Made by a program: the position numbers and the translations under genes
In this document: piece after piece, positions 21,781 to 33,700 of the stretch
Layout: every line of letters starts with the position of its first letter
How positions within the stretch are numbered: position 1 is the first letter of the stretch
Assembly: GCA_004431415.1 (NCBI GenBank)
Contig: QPMI01000131.1
Location: 1-64,000, forward strand
Length of the DNA: 64,000 nt
DNA from: Cyanophora paradoxa
Lineage: Eukaryota > Glaucocystophyceae > Cyanophorales > Cyanophoraceae
Direction: 5' to 3'
The notes under the pieces: generated by a model
Told to the model about the DNA's origin: nothing
Databases searched by the model: none
What the model saw: the letters and a program-made list of their open reading frames with translations, nothing else

Positions 21781-22179
21781 ATGAATCATCGCGGTTCCCA
21801 TGTAATGTTAGATTACAAGTTCAATCATCCATTGATGGTGGGATTGGAAAACTTGGAGACCACAACAACGTGGTTAATGCAATTTTTACAATCTATTATA
21901 CAAGAGCAAGGTATCCGAGTTGTTCACAAGCATTGCGAGATTTTCGATGGTGGTGTTTCGCCACCGGGTTTTGCGATGGTATTACTTCTTGATGAGAGCC
22001 ATTGCACCGCTCATTGTTACTCTGACCAAGGAATGTTAGCGATTGATGTATTCACTTGCGGAACCGAAGCGCAAAGTAAGACCTCCGTAATATCTAAATT
22101 GATAGATGAGAGAATAACAGAGATCTTTTCAGGGTTGGAGAAAGCGGAGAAGCAGATAGCAGCGCGATTTCCGAGTTAA
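21781..22179 (+). CDS. speH: S-adenosylmethionine decarboxylase proenzyme, bacterial (SpeH) type
   Basis: A 132-residue intact frame matches the short prokaryotic AdoMet decarboxylase in length and motifs. The self-cleavage pair Glu-Ser is at residues 72-73 (DESHCTAH), which would make the pyruvoyl group on Ser73. The conserved catalytic His is at 78 and the catalytic Cys at 93 in IDVFTCG. The enzyme makes decarboxylated AdoMet, the aminopropyl donor for spermidine. It is preceded by about 220 bases without a clear gene and has its own TATA-like leader. Eukaryotic AdoMetDC is much longer, so this gene was probably acquired from a bacterial or phage source. It is an auxiliary metabolic gene of the virus; polyamine supply for DNA packing is a plausible use. 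Confidence 0.88.
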   Translation: MNHRGSHVMLDYKFNHPLMVGLENLETTTTWLMQFLQSIIQEQGIRVVHKHCEIFDGGVSPPGFAMVLLLDESHCTAHCYSDQGMLAIDVFTCGTEAQSKTSVISKLIDERITEIFSGLEKAEKQIAARFPS

Positions 22180-22228
22180 TCACACTGAGATTTTGAAGAA
22201 ATATAACATGTCTTATTGAATATCGTCA

Positions 22229-22322
22229 GGTGTAACAGGTGTAACAGGTAAATCCCAAACTTCGCTCCTAGGGAGGCCAAAAACCCAAAACTTTGGGATT
22301 TACCTGTTACACCTGTTACACC
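22229..22322. repeat. Long-stem hairpin element, copy 2
   Basis: Arms 22,229-22,259 and 22,292-22,322 are perfectly complementary over 31 bases. The loop largely matches that of the copy at 4231, including CTCCTAGGG. A partial extra arm (TTGGGATTCACCTG) follows at 22,323. It lies just after the AdoMet decarboxylase gene. Confidence 0.88.
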
Positions 22323-22394
22323 TTGGGATTCACCTGTTACATCTATCAAACAAAGCATTAATATATTCGATTCCTTACATTGATTATAGTGTCA

Positions 22395-22483
22395 TGTAAC
22401 AGGTGTAACAGGTGTTTCCCAAACTTTCCTCATAGGAGATGAAAAATCCAAAACTTTGGGATTTACCTGTTACACCCGTTACA
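22395..22483. repeat. Long-stem hairpin element, copy 3
   Basis: Arms 22,395-22,423 and 22,455-22,483 pair with a few mismatches near the loop. The outer TGTAACAGGTGTAACAGG portion is conserved. As in copy 2 it is followed by TTGGGATTCACCTGTTACA, suggesting the unit including the extra arm was duplicated in tandem. Confidence 0.8.
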
Positions 22484-22506
22484 CCTTGGGATTCACCTGT
22501 TACACA

Positions 22507-22895
22507 TTGATTATCGACTGTTTAATTGGACATGTTACACTTGAAACACAATTTTGATACAGTAAAAAACAGAATCCAATCTTATCGATTGTTTAATTGG
22601 ACATAATGCAACTCTGGGGTCATTTTTGATACAGTAGAAATTTAACAGGAATCTTATCGATTGTTTAATTGGACGTAATGCAACTCTGGGGTCATTTTTG
22701 TTTCCCGAAATCTCATCGATTGTTTAATTGGACATAATGCAACTCTGGGGTCATTTTTGATACAGTAGAAATTTAACAGGAATCTTATCGATTGTTTAAT
22801 TGGACGTAATGCAACTCTGGGGTCATTTTTGTTTCCCGAAATCTCATCGATTGTTTAATTGGACATAATGCAACTCTGGGGTCATTTTTGTTTTA
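22507..22895. repeat. Iterated repeat array near viral right end
   Basis: Six copies of TCGATTGTTTAATTGGAC (first one degenerate) occur at 22,514, 22,585, 22,657, 22,716, 22,788 and 22,847. Spacing alternates 72 and 59 bases, a 131-base higher-order unit. Most copies are followed by TAATGCAACTCTGGGGTC. No coding sequence is evident. Such iterons near an end may be a replication origin or packaging signal. Confidence 0.85.
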
Positions 22896-23192
22896 CGATA
22901 CAATATGGGCGGTGGACTACTTCAATCGTTAATATATCATAAATTTATGTTCCTTCAATCGAGATTATATCAAATTTGCATAAAATACATATTAATCGCG
23001 TTTATATCAATTAATCAATCGAGAAATACGTATTTTACGATTGAATTTAATTGAATTTATTTAAAATTTGTATAAATTTCATAAAATCATAATTTAATCG
23101 ATATCATTCCAATTAATTTAATCGAGTTTATTTAAATTTAATTGATTTAATTAAAAAGTTTGATTAATTTTTTAAATCTTTTCGATTAATTT

Positions 23193-23299
23193 ACACATAA
23201 ATAAAAACAAATTTTAATCCTGAGCGACAGAGCGAAATGAGCGCGAAGCGCGAATTGAGCGATAGAGCGAGGGATTAAAATTTGTTTTTATTTATGTGT
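23193..23299. repeat. Perfect 28-bp inverted repeat at viral/host boundary
   Basis: Bases 23,193-23,220 and 23,272-23,299 are exact reverse complements (arm begins ACACATAAATAAAAAC). The 51-base loop has four GAGCGA-like repeats and an inner palindrome GCGCGAAGCGCG. Bases 22,900-23,190 on the left are extremely AT-rich and hold no gene; GC-rich retrotransposon sequence starts at 23,300. It is a candidate viral terminus, origin or hairpin end. Confidence 0.85.
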
Positions 23300-26200
23300 G
23301 GGGGCGGAGTCGGGCAGCTGCCGGGAGCGGGTGGGAGCCGGCCTATTTAGGTTGGAGAGGCTCGGAGACCAGCCCTTCGATTCGCACGAGGAGCCCGCTG
23401 GAATTCGGCGAACGTGGGATGCGTACTCGACCCAGCGGCAGGCCGTTATGGAGAGGCCCAGCTCGCGATGGAGCTGTTCGGAGCCGCAATATTTTGGGTG
23501 GGGGCAGAATTGGAATTCGAGTCTGCGTTCACGCCAGGCAGGGTCGAGTTCAAGAGCCGATAGGCCGGGGTCGCGTGTGGAAAGTCCATCGTATGGGGTG
23601 AGGCAGTAATGGACGAGTTCCACCCCATAATTATACTCTGAGTCTCGGGGGCAGTTAGGGTCCGCGTCGGGGTCCTCGGGAGCCAGTTCGTCCGGGTTTT
23701 CGTCCGGGAGAGGGGTTTCCCGACGACGCGACCAACTAGGCCTTGGGACGTCCAGACAAAGTCACCAATTTTGAGTCCCGCAAGGACGGCGTCGGCTTGG
23801 AGAGAGCGACGGATGTCTGGGATAGAGGGCGGCGGGGGCATGGGGTATCGGGGGAGGAAGGGGGACTGGATGGAAGGGCGGGGAAGAGAGAGTTCTTCGC
23901 GGACCGCGTCCCACCAGTATGTAGTATGCCGGGACACGACCGTGACTCCAGAGGAGGGACCAATCAGCTAGTGAGCCGTCGGAGGACGTAATGTCACGGA
24001 TGGTGAGGAGGCCGCAGCGATAGAGGCGCTGGCCGGCTCGTTGGAGGGTGAGGGGCGTCAATTGTGATGATATAATGTATTCTCGTCGAAGGTGGGACCG
24101 TCGGGAGGGGAGGCCGTGCGTCCAGGAATCGCATGTTGTGAGGATGTGGTGGGAGGTGGAAGTCAGGTCTGCCGTGATGGCGAGCGTAATATTTTTCTGT
24201 AGTGTAAGGGGCCCCGAAGGAAGGTTCGGATATTCATGTGGGAGGAGAGGGAGCCCGTACCGGGCCTGGGTGTCGAGGACGCGTTGTCGGTATATTTGGC
24301 CGTAGAGTGATGATGTGTGGGAGGCGAGTTCCTGGCGGAGGCGCTCGTCGACGCACTGCTGTTGGCGTTGGATGACTGCTATTGAGGGAAGGCGATAGAT
24401 GGAGGAGAATGCAGCCGTGGAGACGGACTGGGCCAGGTTGGCAGTGTGTTTGGCCGCGGTGAGCCAAACAGCGTCGAGGGACTGGCATTGGGATGGCGTT
24501 AGGGTCATGATGCGGAGGGGGTATGACAGTTTAGGGAAGAGAACCCGGTGTAATATCACTTGGAATTCGTGAACGGTAATCTTTTTCGTGGCTAGGATCG
24601 AGATTGCAGATTGGAGCTGGGATTTGAGTAGGCGGACTTGGTGGGTCCAGGACAGGTTCGCAGTAAACTGGACGCCGAGGACGCGGAAGGGCGTTGTGGG
24701 GGAGAGGATGTGGCCAACCTCAGCTCTGGAATCGCCAACGCCGACATAGTATTTGCTCTTGACCGGCTCTTCGGATCGGGGGGGTTTCCAGTGAAAAATT
24801 TCCGTCTTTTTGGCGTTCAAGTTCATGCCATGGATATGTAGAAATTCGGACAGCCAGTCAAGCATATGTTGGAGGCCCTGAGCCGAGCTGGCAAGCATGG
24901 TGGTGTCGTCGGCGTATGCAAGCACAGAGACTTTGGGGCAGGGACCGGCGGGGAAGTAGAGGGGTTCGCCAGGGCATGGTGGGCGGGGGAACGGGGGCGG
25001 GTCGGATCAGATCGGTGCGGCCCAAGCTGGTAGCCGAAATTGGACTGAGTCGCTCGTTCTTCAATGGCGGTGAGAGCGGCGTCGAAGAAAATGCGCCAGT
25101 GGAGGGGGCTTCGATGCCACCTTGGGGAGGCCACAGGGACTTGAAAATATTCAGTGCGGCCGTGGGGGTAAGGATGCACGCCGTGCGGTGTTGAGCTGCT
25201 TTTTTGTGGAGGGCTATATATCGTTTCCCTTCAGGATGGAGGTGGAGTTGGATACGGTTAAGGCTGAGCTCTTGGCTATGCCAGGAGACACTGTCGTAGG
25301 CGCTGGCGATATCCCCAGGCCGCCAAAGATTGGCTTTTTGAACTGGTGCGCGTCCTCGAGGGAGGATCGGAGGGCGTAGAGGACAGGGTCGGTAGATTCG
25401 CGGCGACAGAAACCATAATTACGGCCGCGTAGAATGTTATGTGTATCAATGCGGTCTTCCATGCGGTGGGTCAGGAGGCCCGTGACCAGCTTCCAGGTGA
25501 CTTCTTGAAGGGTGATGGGGCGGAGATCGGCGAGATCTGCTGAATTATCTCGTTTCGGGATAGCGTAGACTTGGCCGCGAAGTGCGTGGTCGGGCACGTG
25601 GCCGAGAAGAGTGGATTGAACTAGGGCTCGGATGGCGTCACGCGAGGTGGTCCAGTGGGCCGCGGACTCGAAGCTGTTTATCTCGTCTGTAGAGTGTGAG
25701 GCGGCTAAGGTCTGGCGTTCCGTCTTGGAGAGGCGGAGGGGGGACCAGAGCATTTTAAGCATTCCGTTCGTGAGGCCGGAGGGACCGCCAGCGCCATTGG
25801 ACAGGGACGAGATGAGGCGATCGAGTTCGGGGTCCTCTGGCATGGCCATTAGCCCGTCCCAGACGGCGGGGGCGAAGTGGGAAAGGGGTCGGTACTGGCG
25901 TTTCCAAAATCTGCCCAACCAGGCGCCGTTTTCAATGACCTCGAATTTCGTAGCTATGGCATCCAGGTTTGGGGCGGCCTTGCGGAGTCGCCAGAAATTT
26001 TTGAAGTGATCCAGATGTGCGCGTTTAATTTCAGTGGGATCAGTGAGCACGTCGGGGAGTCCCGCTGCCGTGCGGGTAAGATATAGGCGAGGGGCGGATC
26101 GGAAGCGGGAGAGAAGGAGTTGAATAGCCCGACCCATGCTTCGACAGTGGGACAGGAGGTGGCGGCGGGTGTCAATATTGCGAGCGATGTCGGCTTCGGT

Positions 26201-27765
26201 GTATGCGCGGCGATGATTGTCCAGGGCGGCCCGCGCCTGTAAATGCCACATGCTGAGTTGAGCATGGTACTCGGCGATTTCAGATCCTGTAATGATACCA
26301 TTCTCGAACTCAGGGTAATTAGGAGGGTCGGGGAAAGCGAGGAGGGAGGGGCAAAATGCCAGCGTGGTGTCCGAGCCCGCAGATTTTCGGATGTCTGTCA
26401 CGTCTTTGGGAAGGTCCCGGAAAACAGCCCGAATAGTTTCGTCAGGCGGGTGGTCTGTGGAACCTTGGCGCGCCCAGTCGTTTAGGGCCTGTCCGACGCG
26501 GCCAACAAGTTGTTCGTCGTCAGCGTCCAGCGCAGACAAGTGGTTGAATTTAGCCATATCGCCCTGGGCGGCTACTCGGTGTTGGAGGACTTTTGCAGTA
26601 GAGAATTCTTTAGCGTGAGCGACGGACTTGATACTCTGGGCGATTGCGCAGAGGAGGGAGCGGTGGGATTTCGTGGCGCGGCGGGCGTAGTCGGGGCTGT
26701 TTTCGGGAGTGAGAAGGAGCTGGATATACCGCTGACCGTGTTTATTGAGAAAGGCTTCGACAGCGAGCTTGAAAGCAAGCCGGATTGGTGCAGGCTGGGC
26801 GGCATAGTTGAAGAGAGGGGGAGAGGCTGGGGTCGGGGCTGGCGGGGGGCGGTCGGGGGGCAGAGAGCACTCCTTCGGTTGTGAAAGTCGCCAGTACTGG
26901 GAAGTGATCGGCTGAGAGCAGGGGGAGGGTCGTCCAGGGACAGCCAGTGTACGAGTGCCCAGCGATCGGGCCGCTAGGGTGGGGGAGGCGAGGGCATAGT
27001 CGAGGCGGGCGGCGTTCAGGAGAGGGCGGTGGCCTTGCTCGTCGATGAAGTCTGCGTGGTGTGAGATGTGCGTGAAATCGCCGGGGTACCGGTGTCGATG
27101 AGGCCCCAGGTCGCTCGGAGGAGGGTCCAGATTTCCGCGTAGGAGTTCGGGGGTGTAGTTTCGGTGCGCCGGTTGCCCCCGGTGATCCGGTCGTTGCACG
27201 GAGAGTATGTGCTATTCATATCGCCGAGTACCAGGAGATGTGTCTGCCAGTCAGGCTCGTGGAGGTCAGGTGCGACCTTCGCGGTCAGGTATTCGGTGAG
27301 GTCGTGGAGCTCTTTTTGCAAATTGTCGTGCCCGCAGTCCGGTACATAGAGTGAGAGGACAATGAGGCGCTCGCGCGTGCGCGGGAAGTCAAACCGAGCG
27401 CCGGCTACTCGGCCGTCAAACGCGTAATCCGCCTGGCGGTGCGCTGCATAGCTTGCTGAGATCCACAGCGGGGAGCCGGCGGTGCCAGGACGGGCCGCGG
27501 AGGGAGGGGAGTAGACAAGGTAGCTAGATTTATGGCGGCGGACTGCCGTCTTAATCAGGTGATCGCGGATATTGGGCGGAAAGGGCTTCGAGGGGGGGCG
27601 GTCAACGGGGACCATGTCGACCTCTTGAAGAGCAACGAAGTGACAGTCCCAATCACGGCGGCCATAGTCGATTGCGCTGATAAATTTAGTTGCAATATTG
27701 TTGCCGCTCGTCTTCCCTCCAAGCGGCGAATATTCCACGTGAGGGCGCGGAGGTTCAGCTTCGCA
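23288..27765 (-). CDS. Non-LTR endonuclease-reverse transcriptase, frameshifted
   Basis: Endonuclease motifs, reading leftwards, are ALTWNIRR (about 27,750), ALQEVD (about 27,630), VLGDMNSTY (about 27,220), ARLDYALAS (about 27,000) and SADHFPV (about 26,905); these are the residues of AP-endonuclease-type LINE nucleases. The reverse transcriptase has YAIPK...DLRPIT (about 25,515-25,575), motif A AYDSVSW (about 25,290), motif B QGGIEAP (about 25,115) and motif C AYADDT (about 24,910). A C-terminal region with HRELGLS...CRWVEY follows to 23,288. The frame changes at least near 27,690, 27,090, 26,900, 25,310 and 25,105; the last lies in a C run. The gene copies the element's RNA into DNA by target-primed reverse transcription. 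The copy is probably inactive as read. Confidence 0.8.
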
Positions 27766-30700
27766 TTAGCCGCGTCCGGGGGATGTGCTAGGACGGGGAT
27801 CTGGAGCACATCACGATGGCGGCGAGCGTCAATACGGTCAGCGGTGTAGAGGGAGGGAGGGTATAGCGTTAGAAGGGACGAGGCCGCCGTGACTAGTGTC
27901 GGGGAGGAGAGGGCAGCGGCGGCGGTAGCGACTGCAGCGGCCGTAGCTGTGCTGGGCTCAATGTCCGCAAGAGCGACGGGGACAAGGGCGACGAGGAGAG
28001 CACAAAGGAGGAGGCGCGCGGGAAGAGGGGCCGGGCGGCTGAAGGTCCGTTGGACTTGTGGGGCGCGGCGCGCAGGCCGGCCCAGGAGTTCGAGACCGGC
28101 GTCATGCGGCGCAGCGTCCGTGGCGCCGGCGTCAGCGGGGCCAGCGCTGGCGTGCACGTAGGCACTGGCGCGGAAGCTAACTGCGAGGTACGCGGCCGTG
28201 CGCGTGGCTGGTACGCGTCCGGATCCGTACGCGGGGCTCGTACGACAGCTCTCGGCGTCATGCAGCGCGGCGTCCGCGGCCGAGCTCGAGGCGCCGGCGT
28301 TGGCGGGGCTAGCACTAGCGTGGGCGCCGGAGCTAGCTGCGAAACCTGCAGTGGTAGTATCGGTGCTATAGCTAGGCGCCGGCACGCGACCGTACGCAGG
28401 GTTGGTGGTACTAGCTATAGTGCAGCTATTAAAGCGCCAATCGCGGATTGCGGAGGTATTGGGCCGCTTCGAATCATTGCCCGACTCACCGGTCGCATGA
28501 ATAGAAAAAACTGTTCGCGTTGGAGTTTTTTGACGGCACGCGGCGGGGGTACCGGTAGGCGCAGTTTCGTCTGGGGCCCTGAGACGTTCCGACCGGAAGG
28601 GGAGGCTCCACCGGCCACTGCAGTAGGCGGCGGCGCTGATGTGGCTTCCGTGCTCCAGTCCAGCGATCAGGTTCTGGAGCATGCCGTAGCGCGGTCTAGC
28701 GAACGTGGTCCAGGAGGTGCTCCAGATGTAGACACGGCGACTGAGCTGCGAAAGTACTTGCGCGGCCTGCTGGATGCCGAGGCGAACAGCGCGGCGTGGA
28801 GCGGCAGCGACAGTAGCATCAGTACGGGGATTGGCCTCTCGCTGCGGGCCTGGAGACGCGCTCGACGGGCGGGGCGTTGCAGGCGGACCTCCGGGACACT
28901 TCTGCACACCGAGGTTTGTTCTAGGGGTCGGACAGTCGGCTCGGGAGGCCGACAGCGTTCTGGGGAGGCCGACAGCGTTCTGCAGGTCGAACGGGGGCGA
29001 GACAGGCGGCGCGATGGGGCCCGGCGGCGGCTTCACTTCAGGTCCAGGTCCGTCAGCACGGGCGCGGCGCCGGGCAGCGGGGCGGCCGATAGCGTCCTGC
29101 AGGTCGCGCGGCGCGGGCGGAGGCGGGACAGGCTGCAGGCTGGGGCCCGTCGGCTGCTTCACTTCAGGTCCAGGTCCGTCAGCACGGGCGCGGCGCCGGG
29201 CAGTGCGGCGGCCGACAGCGTCCTGCAGGTCGCGCGGCGCGGACGGAGGCGAGACAGGCGGCGCGCTGGGGCTCGGCGGCGGCTTCTCTTCAGGTACAGG
29301 TCCGTCAGTCCGGGCTCGGCGCCGGGCAGCGGGGCGGCCGACAGCGTCCTGCAGGTCTCGCGGCGCGCGAGGAGGCGAGGCGCGGGGCGCGCTGGGGTTC
29401 GGCGGCGGATTCACGTCAGGTCCAGGTCCGTCAGCACGGGCGCGGCGCCGAGAAGTGCGGCGGCCGACAGCGTCCTGCAGGTCGCGCTGCGCGGGCGGAG
29501 GCGAGGCGCGGGGCGCGCTGGGGCTCGGCGGCGGCTTCACTTGAGGTCCAGGTCCGTCAGCACGGGCGCGGTGCCGGGCAGCGGGGCGACCGACAGTGTT
29601 CTGCAGGTCGCGCGGCGCGGGCGGAGGCGAGACAGGCGGCGCGCTGGGGCTCGGCGGCGGCTTCACTTGAGGTCCAGGTCCGTCAGCCCGGGCGCGGCGC
29701 CGGGCAGCGGGGAGGCCGACAGCGTCCTGCAGGTCGCGCGGCGCGGGCGGAGGCGAGACAGGCGCGCTGGGGCTCGGCGGCGGCTCCACTTGAGGTCCAG
29801 GTCCGTCAGCACGGGCGCGGCGCCGGGCAGCGGGGCGGCCGACAGCGTTCTGCAGGTCGCGCTGCGCGGGCGGAGGCGAGACAGGCGGCGCGCTGGGGCT
29901 CGGCGGCGGCTCCACTTGAGGGCCAGGTCCGTCAGTCCGGGCGCGGTGCCGGGCAGCGGGGCGGCCGACAGCGTCCTGCAGGTCGCGCTGCGCGGGCGGA
30001 GGCGAGACAGGCGGCGCGCTGGGGCTCGGCGGCGGCTTCACTTGAGGGCCAGGTCCGACAGCACAGGCGCGGCGCCAAGCAGCGGGGCGGCCGACAGCGT
30101 CCTGCAGGTCGCGCGGCGCGGGCGGAGGCGAGGCGCGGGGCGCGCTGGGGCTCGGCGGCGGCTTCAATTGAGGTCCAGGTCCGTCAGTCCGGGCGCGGTG
30201 CCGGGCAGCGGGGCGACCGACAGTGTTCTGCAGGTCGCGCGGCGCGAGCGGAGGCGAGACAGGCGGCGCGCTGGGGCTCGGCGGCGGCTTCACTTGAGGT
30301 CCAGGTCCGACAGCACGGGCGCGGCGCCAAGCAGCGGGGCGGCCGACAGCGTCCTGCAGGTCTCGCGGCGCGGGCGGAGGCGAGGCGCGGGGCGCCCTGG
30401 GGCTCGGCGGCGGCTTCAATTGAGGTCCAGGTCCGTCAGCAAGGGCGCGGCGCCAAGCAGCGGGGCGGCCGACAGCGTCCTGCAGGTCGCGCGGCGCGGG
30501 CGGAGGCGAGGCGCGGGGCGCGCTGGGGCTCGGCGGCGGCTCCACTTGAGGTCCAGGTCCGTCAGCACGGGCGCAGTGCCGGGCAGCGGGGCGACCGACA
30601 GTGTTCTGCAGGTCGCGCGGCGCGGGCGGGGGCGAGACAGGCGGCGCGCTGGGGCTCGGCGGCGGCTTCACTTCAGGTCCAGGTCCGTCAGTCCGGGGGC

Positions 30701-33700
30701 GGTGCTGGGCAGTGGGGCGGCCGACAGCGTTCTGCAGGTCTCGCGGCGCGGGCGAAGGCGAGACAGGCGGCGCGCTGGAGCTCGGCGGCGGCTTCACTTG
30801 AGGTCCAGGTCCGTCAGCACGGGCGCGGCGCCGGGCAGCGGGGCGGCCGACAGCGTCCTGCAGGTCTCGCGGCGCGGGCGGAGGCGAGGCACGGGGCGCG
30901 CTGGGGCTCGGTGGCGGATTCACTTCAGGTCCAGGTCCGTCAGTCCGGGGGCGGTGCTGGGCAGCGGGGCGGCCGACAGCGTTCTGCAGGTCTCGCGGCG
31001 CGGGCGGAGGCGAGGCGCGGGGCGCGCTGGGGCTCGGCGGCGGCTTCACTTGAGGGCCAGGTCCGACAGCACGGGCGCGGCGCCAAGCAGCGGGGCGGCC
31101 GACAGCGTCCTGCAGGTCGCGCAGCGCGGGTGGGGGCGAGGCGCGGGGCGCGCTGGGGCTCAGCGGCGGCTTCACTTGAGGTCCAGGTCCGTCAGCACGG
31201 GCGCGGTGCCGGGCAGCGAAGGGGCCGACAGCGTCTTGCAGGTCGCGTGGCGCGGGAGGGGGCGAGGCGCGCGGGGTGCAGGGGCCCGGCGGCACATGTG
31301 GCAGGCGAGGCGTGATGCAGCAGTGGCCCCGGCAGGTGGTTAGACCCTGTCCGTCGATCCAATCGGTAGACGTCGGAGTGGTCATGCTCGAGGGCCCCTG
31401 TAGTCGCGTGCGGCCGCAAGCGAGGAGGGCAGCAGTAGCTCCAAGAGCAAGGAAAAGGGGACTGGGTAGAAGGGGGATGAGGCCTAGGGGAAGGTGCAGG
31501 ACGGGATGCGCAGCAGCAGGTTGGATGTGCCACAAGAGGGCGGCGATGATGGTGAGGAACTTGGGGGAGTTGTGTGGGTACGGGGCTTTCTTAAAGGGGC
31601 CACGGGGGGATATAGTGTCTAGAGCAGTTTGTAGGGTGTGGCCTGTTAAGGCGGAAACGGTCACTATCGAAATAAATTCTAGGGGCTCTGGAGGGTGACC
31701 GAGGAGGAGGAGGAAAGGCAGGGTAAACGGTGCAGCCAGCACAGCCGGGGCCAGGCCCGGGTCATCTGAGACATAAAGTGCATGCAGGAGATCAGCCCCG
31801 AGCTGCCATATTGCACAGGAGAGCACATGCCATTCGGCCGCTAGGAAGGCCGGGAAAATAATAGAAAATTCAAGGAGACGGGGTGCGAGAAGGAGAGCGA
31901 AGTCGGCGAGGCGGGTCCAAGCAAACGCTGCCCGGCGGCGTGCCAAGGGGACAGGACCGGGGGGGGCGAGGGAGGTCGGGGGAGGGACAGGGCAGGTAAG
32001 GAGTTGAAGAAGAGCAGGGCCGGACGAGTCAAGAAACCGCCGGCGGCGCCGGGAGAGGAGTGCGAGCAGGAGGATCCCGGCAGCTGGCGGGGGGAGAGGC
32101 AGGGGGGTAGGGGGAGGCGGGAGCGGGGGGAGGGAGAAGGGTGGGAGGGGGGGAGCAGTTGCTCGGGGTGTCCTAGGAGGAGGGGCGGGGGGAGGGCTGG
32201 TCGAGGGGGCCGGGTACGAGGGATCAATGAGCCATAGTGGGGACACGGGAACCGCTGCAATAACGAAGCGGAGGGCGCCGAAAAGGTGAGGGGCAGTTGT
32301 AAGGGGGGGTAGGGCAAGGAAACAGTGAAGGGAGAGGATAAGGAGGGGGGCCCCGCGGTAAGGGCCTCCACATCGACGCCCTCGAGCTCGTCGCGAATGC
32401 TGGGCTTGCCGGCGGGCGCGGGTGAGGGGGGGACGGTGGGCGTTGGGAGCGGGATCGGGGGAGGCAAGATGGCGGAGGAAGCGGGCAGACAGCAGGAGGA
32501 GAAGCAGCGAGGGGAGGGCGAGGAAGGCGGGGGAGAGCTGAAGATAAGACGGGGGCCTGATAGAAGGAGGGAAGAAAGAGGCGGGAGAGGCGGGGAGAGG
32601 GGGCGGTGCCCTAGGGGTAGTCCACAAGGGGAGGGGGGGGGGGTCAGGGGGGCCGAGAGAGGAGGTGATTCCGCAAAGGCCACGGCTGAGAAGGTCCAAG
32701 GGGGAGAAAGGATGGTTCTATGTAAGAGCCGGGCAATCAGGGGGTGCAGGGGGGGGTACTCTGAGAGGCGGGGGGTAACTGGAAGAGAAGTGAGAAAGGG
32801 AGTAGTGAGAGAGCGAGGAGAAAGGAAAGAAGAAAAAGGAGAGAGAGGGCGGAGAGGGCGAGGAGCTCGGGGTTGTGATATGGGGCAGGAGAGGACACGA
32901 GTCATGTAGGAAGGCATGAAGGGGGGAAGTGGAGGCCGTACAGGAGGGAGGGGGGTGAGGGGCTGACGTTAATGGGCTTCGGCGCGGCTCCGGGGCGGGC
33001 TGGGGGCGGGGCTCTCGGGCTGGGCGGCGGCGGTTGGCGCGGCCCTTGAGGCGTCGGGCGAGGAGGGGCGGGCGGGGTCGGGGAAGAGAGCGGCCGGACG
33101 AGAGCGCGAAGCGGACCGTGAGGCGGAAACCCCGGGGCGGGGCAGGAGAGCCGGCGAGGGAGCTGGCCTGCGGAGCCATCGGACGAGTCCTTACAGCTTC
33201 TGGGGGCGGTAAAGAGGGCCAGCTGTTCCGCAGGGCGAGAGCGGCTGCAGCGTTACGACGTGCCCGCGCCGTCGAGAAGGGAGGGCGCGCGGGCAGGGGC
33301 GTCAGCGGGCGCTGGGTACGGGGGCGTACACGAGTGGACTTTGCAGGACGGAGGCCAGGTAGGGGGAGGTCGGGGTGGGAGGGCGGCGCAGCAGAAACCT
33401 GCAGCTCAGCCGGTAGGGGTGGGGGGGCGGGGGAGCTGAAGAAACGACGGAGGCGACGCGGATGATTCTTCCGCGAGGTCCGGGGCCAGCGAGGCGAGGG
33501 CCGGCTCTGATAGGGAGAGAAGGGCGAGCGCGGGAGCCAAGGAGGTGCACCGGCACGGGCCGGGCGGGGGTCGGGGCAGGAGTGGGGGCGGGAGCGGCGG
33601 AGGCGTCGGCGGGTGGATCTCGGCAGGGGCCGCCAGGGCCGGCGGCGGCGGCGGCGCGTGGGGCCTAGCAGCGGGGCGGGGTGGCGAGGGGGGCGGAGTA

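Larger units (their letters stand above)
1..23299. mobile_element. Integrated Mavirus/Polinton-like DNA virus (right part)
   Basis: An AT-rich, tightly packed block contains the genes expected of an integrating Mavirus/Polinton-class virus: primase-SF3 helicase, protein-primed-type DNA polymerase B and an rve integrase. These are followed by fibre, phospholipase and accessory genes. Intergenic gaps are often 20-50 bases and start codons are preceded by TATA-like AT stretches. The block ends at a perfect 28-bp inverted repeat (23,193-23,299), beyond which the DNA is immediately GC-rich retrotransposon. Both the SF3 helicase and polymerase B being present resembles Mavirus rather than typical Polintons; that is inference from gene content. 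Capsid, ATPase and protease genes are not visible, so the left end with the morphogenesis module is probably outside the window. Confidence 0.85.

Noticed and set aside
22507-22895. CRISPR-like array
   Set aside because: Spacer-like parts are themselves repeated and the setting is a eukaryotic virus; it is a higher-order tandem repeat.
28050-31343. 1,097-codon plus-strand frame across the 126-bp repeats
   Set aside because: It is the antisense of the proline-rich repeat array; the minus-strand frame runs directly into the endonuclease and carries the element's polarity.
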